This document shows, in pieces, positions 28,578 to 39,484 of a stretch of 64,000 nt of DNA. The DNA lies in NCBI RefSeq assembly GCF_020283565.1, contig NC_060064.1, forward strand, positions 4,486,001-4,550,000, written 5' to 3'. The translations under genes were made by a program, and so were the position numbers. Numbering within the stretch: the first letter of the stretch is position 1; every line of letters begins with the position of its first letter. Below the pieces are notes generated by a model. It saw only the letters and a list, made by a program, of their open reading frames with translations. It had not been told where the DNA came from and ran no database searches. The stretch comes from Trifolium pratense. Lineage: Eukaryota > Streptophyta > Magnoliopsida > Fabales > Fabaceae.

Positions 28578-29451
28578 TGTTTATGCTAAGATATTTTTGA
28601 CTAATGATCCTGAGAGTTCTGTCTCTACCAAGATTATCAATGGAGGAGGAAGGAACCCCGTGTTTAACGATAATCTTCGTTTAAGTGTTAGGACTGTCGA
28701 TTCTTCTCTCAAATGTGAGATTTGGATGATGAGTAGGGTCAAGAATTATCTTGAAGACCAATTGCTTGGTTTTGCTTTAGTACCTTTGTCTGAAGTATTG
28801 ATGAAAGATGGAAAACTAGAGAAAGAGTTCTCTCTTTCTTCAACCGATCTATTCCATTCCCCGGCAGGTTTCGTTCAATTGTCTGTTGCTTACAACGGTG
28901 CTTCGCCCGATGTTATGGAAATTTCGGCAATGCCTAATGCTGAATTGGATCGAAATGGCATTCAGAAGGACTCGGAAACATGTGAGTCGATCGTTAGAGA
29001 TTTAGGTAAAATCGAGTTCCCGGATCCGAAAATTGTAAATGAAGATCATATAATGGTTTCAGAATACTTTGGCACTGATAGCTTGGCCACTACTGATACT
29101 GAAAATCTTAGTTCTGAAAAAGGTGTTCAATTTGTGGAAAGCTTCTCGGCGGCATGTAGTGCGGAATCTGTTGAACCTCCGAAAGTTGAATCGCCGTCTA
29201 GCAGTGTGTCAACAAATGGTGTTGTTTCAAGCACAATTTCAAGCACGAAAGAGAAAACCGTTGATCTCAAAGATGGCGAGAGTGATTCATCGAACGCGTT
29301 GCTGAATGAGGCATTTCAAAAGCCTGTTGTGAGTGTGAATATTGAGCCAGAGCCAAAAATGGTGCAGCAGGATATAGTAGACATGTACATGAAAAGTATG
29401 CAGCAATTTACTGAGTCCTTAGCAAAAATATTGTTTTATTTTGGGTCTTAA
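28578..29451 (+). pseudogene. C2-domain protein gene fragment, array copy 7
   Basis: Same fragment, matching copy 6 as far as I can read it. Confidence 0.85.
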
Positions 29452-30088
29452 TATCTTGAAGATAATTTTACTCATGACTATTTTGTACTTTTGTTGCATC
29501 ATTATTGTTCGGGAAGTCTATAAAAAATAGTTGCTCATGTAAGTATATGTGTGTGTGTGTGTGTGTGCGCGCGCGTGCGTGCGCGCGTGCGTGCATGCGC
29601 GTGATATGATGAAAATAATATGGAACAGTTCATTTATATATATGGACGTCAACTGATTATAGAATTTAGTGATACAATAGATTATAGAATTTAAACAAAA
29701 TATGATAATTTAGTGACAATTGTTTAAACAATTGTTTAGCAAAATATGATGATTTAATGACTATTTTATTTTCTTTTGATTAGATATATTCAATCATTAT
29801 AGTGACTATTTGCTTCCATTAGTCCATATGTTTTTTTTCTTATATAAACATATAATCGGGCAATTTTTTTTTGTAGTGACTATTTGCTTCCATTAGTCCA
29901 TATTAATGCATCATTACACATATAAATGTAGGTATATGCAAAGTTGATCAATATGACAATAATGTAAGGAGAAATGATGTGACATTGTAAGTGGATGACA
30001 TGGCTAAATGAAGAAATTTCATTGGTTTAAGTGGATTAGGGTTTCGAGAACTAATAGGATAACTATATAGGATTTATATATATAAAGA

Positions 30089-30962
30089 TGTTTATGCTAA
30101 GATATTTTTTACTAATGATCCTGAGAGTTCTGTCTCTACCAAGATTATCAATGGAGGAGGAAGGAACCCCGTGTTTAACGATAATCTTCGTTTAAGTGTT
30201 AGGACTGTCGATTCTTCTCTCAAATGTGAGATTTGGATGATGAGTAGGGTCAAGAATTATCTTGAAGACCAATTGCTTGGTTTTGCTTTAGTACCTTTGT
30301 CTGAAGTATTGATGAAAGATGGAAAACTAGAGAAAGAGTTCTCTCTTTCTTCAACCGATCTATTCCATTCCCCGGCAGGTTTCGTTCAATTGTCTGTTGC
30401 TTACAACGGTGCTTCGCCCGATGTTATGGAAATTTCGGCAATGCCTAATGCTGAATTGGATCGAAATGGCATTCAGAAGGACTCGGAAACATGTGAGTCG
30501 ATCGTTAGAGATTTAGGTAAAATCGAGTTCCCGGATCCGAAAATTGTAAATGAAGATCATATAATGGTTTCAGAATACTTTGGCACTGATAGCTTGGCCA
30601 CTACTGATACTGAAAATCTTAGTTCTGAAAAAGGTGTTCAATTTGTGGAAAGCTTCTCGGCGGCATGTAGTGCGGAATCTGTTGAACCTCCGAAAGTTGA
30701 ATCGCCGTCTAGCAGTGTGTCAACAAATGGTGTTGTTTCAAGCACAATTTCAAGCACGAAAGAGAAAACCGTTGATCTCAAAGATGGCGAGAGTGATTCA
30801 TCGAACGCGTTGCTGAATGAGGCATTTCAAAAGCCTGTTGTGAGTGTGAATATTGAGCCAGAGCCAAAAATGGTGCAGCAGGATATAGTAGACATGTACA
30901 TGAAAAGTATGCAGCAATTTACTGAGTCCTTAGCAAAAATATTGTTTTATTTTGGGTCTTAA
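30089..30962 (+). pseudogene. C2-domain protein gene fragment, array copy 8
   Basis: Same fragment. A TTG codon near its start has become TTT (Leu to Phe). Its unit is 4 bp shorter through a rearranged TG/CG tract and has a private AAAATAATATGG change at about 29612. Confidence 0.85.
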
Positions 30963-31603
30963 TATCTTGAAGATAATTTTACTCATGACTATTTTGTACT
31001 TTTGTTGCATCATTATTGTTCGGGAAGTCTATAAAAAATAGTTGCTCATGTAAGTATATGTGTGTGTGTGTGTGCGCGCGCGTGCGTGCGCGCGTGCGTG
31101 CGTGCGTGCATGCGCGTGATATGATGAACATAATATGGAACAGTTCATTTATATATATGGACGTCAACTGATTATAGAATTTAGTGATACAATAGATTAT
31201 AGAATTTAAACAAAATATGATAATTTAGTGACAATTGTTTAAACAATTGTTTAGCAAAATATGATGATTTAATGACTATTTTATTTTCTTTTGATTAGAT
31301 ATATTCAATCATTATAGTGACTATTTGCTTCCATTAGTCCATATGTTTTTTTTCTTATATAAACATATAATCGGGCAATTTTTTTTTGTAGTGACTATTT
31401 GCTTCCATTAGTCCATATTAATGCATCATTACACATATAAATGTAGGTATATGCAAAGTTGATCAATATGACAATAATGTAAGGAGAAATGATGTGACAT
31501 TGTAAGTGGATGACATGGCTAAATGAAGAAATTTCATTGGTTTAAGTGGATTAGGGTTTTGAGAACTAATAGGATAACTATCTAGGATTTATATATATAA
31601 AGA

Positions 31604-32504
31604 TGTTTATGCTAGGATATTTTTGACTAATGATCCTGAGAGTTCTGTCTCTACCAAGATTATCAATGGAGGAGGGAGGAACCCCGTGTTTAACGATAAT
31701 CTTCGTTTAAGTGTTAGGACTGTCGATTCTTCTCTCAAATGTGAGATTTGGATGATGAGTAGGGTCAAGAATTATCTTGAAGACCAATTGCTTGGTTTTG
31801 CTTTAGTACCTTTGTCTGAAGTATTGATGAAAGATGGAAAACTAGAGAAAGAGTTCTCTCTTTCTTCAACCGATCTATTCCATTCCCCGGCAGGTTTCGT
31901 TCAATTGTCTGTTGCTTACAACGGTGCTTCGCCCGATGTTATGGAAATTTCGGCAATGCCTAATGCTGAATTGGATCGAAATGGCATTCAGAAGGACTCG
32001 GAAACATGTGAGTCGATCGTTAGAGATTTAGGTAAAATCGAGTTCCCGGATCCGAAAATTGTAAATGAAGATCATATAATGGTTTCAGAATACTTTGGCA
32101 CTGATAGCTTGGCCACTACTGATACTGAAAATCTTAGTTCTGAAAAAGGTGTTCAATTTGTGGAAAGCTTCTCGACGGCATGTAGTGCAGAATCTGTTGA
32201 ACCTCCGAAAGTTGAATCGCCGCCTAGCAGTGTGTCAACAAATGGTGTTGTTTCAAGCACAATTTCAAGCACGAAAGAGAAAACCGTTGATCTCAAAGAT
32301 GGCGAGAGTGATTCATCGAACGCGTTGCTGAATGAGGCATTTCAAAAGCCTGTTGTGAGTGTGAATATTGAGCCAGAGCCAAAAATGGTGCAGCAGGATA
32401 TAGTAGACATGTACATGAAAAGTATGCAGCAATTTACTGAGTCCTTAGCAAAAATGAAGCTTCCTATGGATTTTGAAAGTGGACCAACTAGAAAGGATTT
32501 ATAA
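31604..32504 (+). pseudogene. C2-domain protein gene fragment, array copy 9, with its original downstream end
   Basis: The last copy does not run into another unit. It continues as LAKMKLPMDFESGP to a stop at 32504, which resembles the continuation of plant C2-domain proteins. This marks the right edge of the original captured fragment. It has private changes (Ala to Thr in the A-A-C-S segment, Ser to Pro in the S-P-S-S segment). It shares the CTATCTAGG form of the Helitron-like end with copy 1, whereas the inner copies have CTATATAGG. Confidence 0.85.
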
Positions 32505-32628
32505 GAATCAATTGGTGTAAATAAATAGAGCAAAAATGATTTCATACCGTTAACCAATCATAGCTTTTAAATCATTTTCTTTAAAAAATAAATAATAAAA
32601 AAACTATATATATATATATATATCTATA

Positions 32629-32758
32629 TCTATATATATAATTCCTAAATAGTTCTCCTAACCCTAATCCTCTTAGACCAATCAAATTATTTCATTTAGC
32701 CACATCATCCATTTAAATCCAAATAAATCACTCTACAATGCCACATCATTTCTACTTA

Positions 32759-32795
<37 letters not shown>

Positions 32796-33000
32796 TATTA
32801 TTATTTTATTATTTCATCTCTATACTTTTCATATTCTACATTTATAAACTTATGACTTTTTAATATACACTCAATCTATATATATAAATCCTAGATAGTT
32901 GTGGAATTGTCTATCTAAACCCTAATCCACAAACCAATGAAAACTTTTCATTTAGCCATATCATCCACTTACATTCATTTAATGTGGGGTACTAATTGTA

Positions 33001-33045
<45 letters not shown>

Positions 33046-33976
33046 TTGGGTTATTATTCATTTACATTTGTTTGTTCATTTTATTATTTTTTGTATTTTA
33101 TTGTTTTTTTTTCAAAAAGGTTAATGTTTTTGCTAATAATCTTTTGTCCAATCTTTGTAAATATAAGGAGTTGGTCAATTGTCAGGACTACTTTCTAATG
33201 TTAGTAAAAAAAATAGATAAAATAAAGTTTACTAATGGTTGTTATGTCCTGTATGATTTTTATCATATTCGATATTTGAGTATGAGTTAAGTTGGTTTAT
33301 TTTTGCTCCAATAAGTTTCAAATTAATATAAATGTCAAATTCGATAATACAGTAGTTTTTTTGTAAGAGATAATAAAGTAGTTTATCCAACTCAAAATCC
33401 TCCAATGAGATTTATAATATAAATAAAAACTTATGTTTCAACATCGATTGTTTTCCATGGTCAATTATATGTTGTCATTTCCATAGTTATTTTGAAGAAT
33501 GAGTTAAAGATATTGCTAATCAATGTTAATGAAGAAGATACCAAAGTAACTTCAAATCTGATGTATAAATAAGTTTTTTAAATGTATAAGCATCGATATA
33601 TATATAATTCCTAGATAGTTGTGCAACCACTAATCTAACCACATTGTATGAGTATGACCATAAACCGTTTTCATAGTGACATGACAATTTATGGATTACC
33701 AACTTATTTTGGTAGATGCAATAGGATCCATTGTAATCTTTTCGAAATGTATAAACACATCTTTAATATCTATCTTATATTTACATCACTTTATTATATT
33801 TTTTTTTAAGGAACATCACTTTATTATTATTATTATTATTATTATTATTTTGTTTTTATTGATGTTATTATTATAATTTTCATAATACTTATTGTTTCAA
33901 TTTATACGAATGATTTTTCAACATTATAATATAAAATACCGCATAACACCCGTCCATCGCACGGGTGTGGGACTAG
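32629..33976 (+). mobile_element. Nested Helitron-like elements sharing one 3' end
   Basis: Three 5' termini lie in the same orientation at 32629, 32875 and 33593. Each starts TC after an A and contains ATTCCTAAATAG or ATCCTAGATAG. A single 3' terminus follows: the stem CACCCGT (33947-33953) with ACGGGTG (33961-33967), nine bases, then CTAG ending at 33976 with a T after it. The stem followed by CTAG is a classic Helitron 3' end. The shortest complete element is 33593-33976 (384 bp, non-autonomous). ATT microsatellites occur at about 32758-32815, 33000-33047 and 33821-33850. Confidence 0.7.
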
Positions 33977-34065
33977 TTTATTATATGTCTAAATAGTTTT
34001 GCTTCAAAAAAAAAATCTAAATAGTTTTTCTTAAAAAAAAAAGTCTAAATAGTTTATTCTTTTGG

Positions 34066-34870
34066 GTCTTGCTCATGCATGTTCCCTGAGGACACATGTT
34101 AAGAATTCAAAAGTAGAAACATTTTCTTAAATTTTGTATAATTAATTTGTTTTTTTTTATAAGCAAAAAATGAATTATAAGGAGTACAAGGGGTACTCAA
34201 CCCTTACAATTCAGAAAAGTTCACTTTAGATGCGTTGAAAACAATCTAAAGGATTATTACGCCATTCAGAAAAAACTAAATTAACATTGTTCCCTGTTCG
34301 GCCTATAAACCAAAACCAAGAAAAATAAACAATTTGCTCCACTAAAGATGATATGTTGACACAGTCTCCTCTAAAAATAATGTTATTACGCGTACGCCAA
34401 ATACTCCATGTCATCGCCAGCCAAATTATATGACGAATTCGCTTGCTATGATTGCCTTTTGCTAATTCACCAAACAAAGTGAAATGGCTTGTGACGTCCT
34501 CAAAAGGGATGACATTAGTGCCCAACCAAACAAATATTTTCTGCCAAATTTGTGAAGTAATGCAACAAGTGAAAAAAATGTGTTGTATGTCCTCTACCTC
34601 TTTGAAGCAAAATACGCAACTTCTCTCATGATTATTCGTGATAATACCTTTGCAAAATAAAGCCTCCCGGGTTGGTAATTTTTCAAGTAACAACCGCCAA
34701 CCGAAAACGCTAACTTTTGATGGAACATTGTTCTTCCATAATCTTTTCAATGCTGCCACTGTATAATTAATTTGTGATCAAATTTAAAATGTAAAGTAAA
34801 TGCATTAATTATGATAAAATATTTCCTTTTTTGAATCACTAACATGTGCCCTTAAGGTGCATTTTAGCTT
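34066..34870. mobile_element. MITE interrupted by a LINE
   Basis: The left end (GGGTCTTGCTCATGC, then GGACACATGTTAAG) and the right end (about 34841-34870, CTAACATGTGCCC then GGTGCATTTTAG) form imperfect inverted repeats. They resemble the MITE at 4387-4562. A LINE has inserted at 34151-34759. Confidence 0.55.
34151..34759 (-). mobile_element. 5'-truncated LINE with 16-bp target duplications
   Basis: The insert is bounded by perfect 16-bp direct repeats, TGTATAATTAATTTGT, at 34135-34150 and 34760-34775. On the minus strand it ends in an A-tract, so it is a 5'-truncated L1-type retroposon. Its frame (34759-34226) is open for 177 residues and matches the zinc-binding region found at the C-terminus of plant LINE reverse transcriptases: K-V-S-V-F-G-W-R-L-L, a C-V-F-C pair, and I-Q-H-I-F-F-T-C. 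The first codon sits at the truncation point, so this is not a gene start. Confidence 0.88.
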
Positions 34871-35757
34871 TTCCCTATTTTTTTTCTTAGTTAAATAAAT
34901 GTGATTTTTCACTAAACTCGAAGGATAAATGTGATTTTTCACTTTCACATAATTTACGGTGTATTTTATTTTCTCGTCTTAAGGTAATTTTTATTCTTCT
35001 CGTTTTAGTACGATGTATTTGATTTTCCATCTTGGTAGGATGTAATATGCTGAACAAGGTTAACAACTGGAGGAGAAGAATATTGAAGTGTAAACAGTGC
35101 TTAATTTGCTGAATTTTGTTGGTTTTTTTTGGTATTAATTTTGTTGGATTTACTTTAATGATTTTTTTTACAATATTTTAATGAGTTATTACCAATAGAT
35201 TGGTAGACGAATTGTATTTTACAACTTAATATTTTTATTACTACCTGTGACTTAAGTTTTTTATTGCTAAGATACATTTGAAAGTTGCTTATAAAAAAAT
35301 ACATTTGAAAGTTACTTGATACCTCTTTCTTAAGTTGGAAAGTTGTACGAGTTTTATTAATGGAGAACAGTACCATGAAATGTTTTTTTGTTGTGATTGT
35401 GTACCTCAAAAAGCAAATGGTTGAACTAATTTAATAATCACAAAATATCATTTTATTTTTAAGAAGCCAAATAAATATATTAAATCAAATTAAGCACAAG
35501 ATGTGCCTAAAGATAAAAATTTGTAACAAAGAAAAAACAAATAATATACACAGTCCTGTGTTGAGCTCTATACAAACTTTTGGATTTAGCATCTAATGAT
35601 TTAAATCGAAACAAAAACTTTTTTCATTGCCTTAAACGACCATCAGACTTGATTTTGGTGGTAAAAATTAACCTAACTTGTCATATAGTAACTACTTTGC
35701 CATTAAAAACTCTATAATTTATAGCTTTTTAAACAGAGCAGATTGAGGCTAACCAAA
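34776..35757. other. AT-rich DNA with two small insertion scars
   Basis: No gene was recognised. A 19-bp direct repeat (34895-34913 and 34925-34943) surrounds 11 bp. A 15-bp direct repeat (35272-35286 and 35299-35313) surrounds GCTTATAAAAAA, which equals the 3' tail of the LINE family seen at 34151 and 38467. Confidence 0.5.
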
Positions 35758-36130
35758 TTACTTCTAAGCATGTCTTAATATTTCTGCAGAAACCATGAGC
35801 CCCACAAAATGGGGATGCCAACGACATTGCATTATCAGAAAGACACACACATGATCTCCAACCAGGAAATTATGTCGCTCCAAACCGCACCAAAAATGGG
35901 GCAATTCAGAAATAAAAATGATGGATATCTTCAATAGCATCACAACTAGCTCAGCATAACAGGAAAACATAGTAAACATCCACGCATAAAAAGATTAAGC
36001 TTGTGGGTAACCTGTCATTAATAAACCGTCAAGCAAAAGTGGAAACTTTTGATGGTACAAAGTTATTCCAAATAAGATCGATATGAGGAGACTTCTCTTA
36101 TTGATATAGGTGAGTGATCAACAAATAATA
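35758..36130 (-). pseudogene. Decayed LINE reverse transcriptase C-terminal fragment
   Basis: Translating the minus strand with frame changes gives N-N-F-V-P-S-K-V-S-T-F-A and then R-F-I-N-D-R-L-P-T, the segment before the zinc-binding motif in plant LINE polymerases, followed by stops and frameshifts. It is much older than the LINE copy at 34151. Confidence 0.6.
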
Positions 36131-36345
36131 AGCTTCGCCTATTGAATAATCTGTATCAGAATTGGATATTCACTCTCAGTTATCAGAAGAATTAATATAC
36201 AATACGACATTAGCCACCAAATTTAATCTAATAGTGATGAGTTTAAAAATAGTAGTAAGTATAAAGTTCTATATTCAAACCTCCTCAACTCTAATGTAAA
36301 AAAAAAAAAACAAAACAAATGTTTGAATTAATTTAGACAACGACA

Positions 36346-36428
<83 letters not shown>

Positions 36429-36762
36429 TATATAAGCGCTGGTGGTTTCACACTGTGAAAGAGAGTTTAACATGGTGAAGTGAAGCTATATGGATTAAAT
36501 TAAAGCATTTGGTTTAATTAGATAATAATGATGAAGTTTGTCTGTTCATATATTATGACGGGTTTAATTTAATTAACAAACAAGGTCATAAAGAAAAAAA
36601 AAATACTAATCACAAATGAAAACAGCTCCTCATATTGCTCCTGGTACAATTTGCTATATATAATATATAACAGTGTCAAAATTGGGCTATAGTTACCCAT
36701 TATATATTCTATATGTATTTATATAAATTTCAACATAATAATAATAATTCCTTCAAAAAAAC

Positions 36763-36799
<37 letters not shown>

Positions 36800-36963
36800 G
36801 CTAATAAAAGATAATCATATAAATAAAAGAGCTTCTCATATTGCTCCTTAGACAATTTGCTTGTATATATAACAGTATAAAAATTGGGCTATATATTTTT
36901 TAAAATGTAATTGGACTATATAGTTACCCATTATATTATTTGTATTTATTTATGTACTTAATT
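36131..36963. other. AT-rich DNA with microsatellites and a local duplication
   Basis: A long TA tract passes into a TG tract at about 36348-36428, and an AAT tract lies at 36763-36799. Sequence at about 36622-36735 recurs diverged at about 36828-36955, sharing CTCATATTGCTCC and ATTGGGCTATA. No gene was recognised. Confidence 0.6.
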
Positions 36964-37114
36964 AATAATATTTTGCCCAGTAAATTTAAGTCAGTTGACA
37001 GGACATTGCATTATACATGCAGGGAATTGAGGTTCGAAACTCGATCATCCCACTTATCCACCTCAAGACTGAAATTTTCAGTCATTAGACTACTTGACAA
37101 AAAAAAAAAACTCA
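36964..37114 (+). mobile_element. tRNA-derived SINE
   Basis: It is flanked by 22-bp direct repeats with one mismatch (36942-36963 and 37115-37136, GTATTTATTTATGT then CTTAATT). The body has a Pol III B-box-like GAGGTTCGAAACTCG and ends CTTGACAAAA with an A-tract. The 46285 SINE has the same ACTTGAC tail, so the two are family members. Confidence 0.75.
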
Positions 37115-38324
37115 GTATTTATTTATGTTCTTAATTGGTATATATAGTTACTAATAAGATATTAAACTAAAATGATTAATCAATTTTCTCTATTAGAAGG
37201 GAAAAAATAGTAAAAATTAGAAAATAAAAAATGGAAATAAAGTTCATGTAACTGCATTGACCACCATGAGAAAGAAACGAGGCACACACACACACCACAC
37301 GAATATTAATTTTTGACATGAGTGGATTGTTCATACTTTTGTTGGGGTCCTTTGTTTGTTTGTACGTGGAAGTTGAAAGCGATGGAAATTGTTTCCACTC
37401 ACTCTCACTCATGATCATCAACAAATACCCAAATTCGAGTACCAAAAATAGAGCATTGCTCTTTCCAAGCATATTGTAAGAATATGCCATGGGGAATTAG
37501 GAATTGCGTTTTAAAGTCTACGCATTAAAAATAGAATGTACCAGACCAGTAGTACAAATAGAGTGATCAAGGATAATTAAATACTATGCCATAATAGTAA
37601 TAATTAGAATAGTACCCTTTCCTTCCTTTTTTTTATTCCTAAAGTGTGTTTGTTTCACCGATTGTTAGTTAATTCAGTGGTGATTGACGTTGAAATTTGT
37701 ATGAAGGATTACAGTTTCATCTCTCACAACTATAATTGGAAGGAGACCGAAACCAATTGATATCAGGACCGACCCCGTTTCATGGTTAAAAAAATTATTC
37801 TTTGAAACGGAGAGATTACATATATAGATTTTCAAGTTTGTTACAAAGTTAGAAGATTTTCATAAAAAACTAACTTTCACTTTACTATATTTTTTTTTTG
37901 TTCAAGTAGTTGGATAAATTTTTTATCCTAAAGGTAAATAAGTAGAGTATTCGGGTTCGAACCCCAATTCCTGCCTAGATAAGTGATGTCCCTACCAACT
38001 TAGTTAGGCTCAAAGAAAACACTTTTCCATGATTTCAATCCTAAAAAATGAGTGAAAATATAATATTCTCATGAAGATAAGAATAAAAATTGAAATAACT
38101 ACCCTACCCACATACCAACTCTTACAAATAATTTTCAAGAAAAGTTATTTCTAAAAGTAAAATTCTCAACCGTGAAATAAATGCCCCCTAAATGTAATGA
38201 CAAACACAACTAAAACTCATATAACCGTAAAATTCTACATTTAAACTCAGGTGAAAGTGTCTGTCTTAAGAATATCGATATTTGCTGACTATAAAATGCG
38301 GGCGTAGTAATAATAATACTAGCA
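37115..38324. other. AT-rich DNA, possible SINE at 37890-38030
   Basis: No gene was recognised. A segment near 37900-38010 has TTCAAGTAGTTGG at its start and GGGTTCGAACCCC in the middle, which fits the A and B boxes of a tRNA-derived SINE. No target duplication was found. Confidence 0.4.
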
Positions 38325-38467
38325 GGGCACAAGTCCATCTTTTCTTTTTCGAATTGGTGTTCTAATCTTATTGCATGTCTACAAAGTATATAAACATTTT
38401 GTATTGAATTGTAAGGGATTGAGTACCCCTTATACTCCTTTATAATTCAAATTTGCTTATAAAAAAA
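38325..38467 (+). mobile_element. 3'-end fragment of the same LINE family
   Basis: About 143 bp flanked by the 10-bp direct repeat AATACTAGCA (38315-38324 and 38468-38477). Its end, GAATTGTAAGGGATTGAGTA continuing to TTGCTTATAAAAA, matches the reverse complement of the LINE 3' end at 34151-34212. It is a severely truncated second insertion of that LINE. Confidence 0.8.
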
Positions 38468-38477
38468 AATACTAGCA

Positions 38478-39436
38478 AATATTATTTTTTTGGATTACTA
38501 AAATATATGTACGAAATTTTCACCGTCATTAGTGATGATTAATCTCTAACCATTTATTATTGAATCTCTAACCATTTATTCAAGGATTAAAATTCTTACT
38601 ACTTAAACCATTTTTTAAGGGCTACTTCTTAAATCAATTTATTGATAATATATAATAACGATGGTCATGCTAATATCATACAATTTTATTTTTTAGGGTA
38701 AATTAAATATCCTCTACACATTTCTACCAAAAAAAAAAAATCCTCTACACATAATTGTAAACTAATTTATCAAAAAATTAAACGCAGAACCTTAGCTAAA
38801 TTAGAAGAAATATCTGTTATCTATCTAAATATTCTCCATAATTCTCATACAATTTTAACGCGCCAAATAAAAGTTGATATGACTCATCAAAAGATTAATA
38901 TGACACGTGCATTAGGAATTGTCAAGCGTAGAGAAAGTTCTCAAATATGTTAAATACAACATCGTACCACAGAGTGGTCAAAGTCCATGCTGGAGAAATA
39001 GTGAAAACGCCCTCCTTCTTATGTTAGGTTCCTCTCATTTTGAAGATATTTTTGTCACATTCTCCCTCTGTCAAAGTTTGCTCAATAATTTTTGCTTATT
39101 TAAGTACTATAATTTTGGCAAAATTAACCTGTAGTCTCTTAATCTATTATTTATATGTTTAAGAGTTTCTCTCTCATAGTTTTATTCCTATGTGGCACCA
39201 TTTCATTGATCCATGTCTTATGTGGCATTCTAATATTTCTCCAATTCCTATGTGGCTAACTATGAAGGCCTTTGCAATTTCTCTAATACATGATGATATC
39301 ATTTTACTTAGAATCTTTGGCTAATTTGGAAATTCAATCATTTCTCAATTATTGTTTATAAATCGTATTTAATGCACCTATTAAAAATAATTTTAAAAGA
39401 AAATAACTCAAATTCAAATATAAATAATTATATCTC

Positions 39437-39481
<45 letters not shown>
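38478..39481. other. AT-rich DNA
   Basis: No gene was recognised. A 13-bp direct repeat (38709-38721 and 38740-38752) surrounds an A-tailed insert. A Helitron-5'-like start (TCTATTATTTATATG after an A) is possible at about 39141. A long AT tract at 39441-39480 borders the following foldback element. Confidence 0.45.

Positions 39482-39484
<3 letters not shown>

Larger units (their letters stand above)
18817..32455 (+). repeat. Nine-unit tandem array, period about 1515 bp, carrying C2-gene fragments
   Basis: Unit starts: 18817, 20340, 21855, 23370, 24885, 26400, 27915, 29430, 30941; the array ends at 32455. Seven units are exactly 1515 bp. The first is 1523 and the eighth 1511, with the differences in a TG/CG microsatellite. 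Each unit holds about 60 bp of AT-rich sequence, the TG/CG tract, AT-rich DNA with an internal 30-bp direct repeat, a reversed Helitron-like 5' end, and an uninterrupted C2-domain gene fragment. The unit joint (LAK codons running into ATTGTTTTATTTTGG) is identical throughout. Units differ by only a handful of bases, so the amplification or homogenisation is recent. A collapsed or expanded assembly is a possible confounder. Confidence 0.95.

Noticed and set aside
34226..34759. An intact 177-residue host protein
   Set aside because: The frame begins exactly at the LINE truncation point and matches only the zinc-binding tail of LINE polymerases.
36348..36428. Origin of replication or matrix attachment site
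   Set aside because: TA and TG microsatellites alone do not support such a function.
37176..37490. Minus-strand 104-codon frame
   Set aside because: No domain, no splice partner and AT-rich composition like the surroundings.
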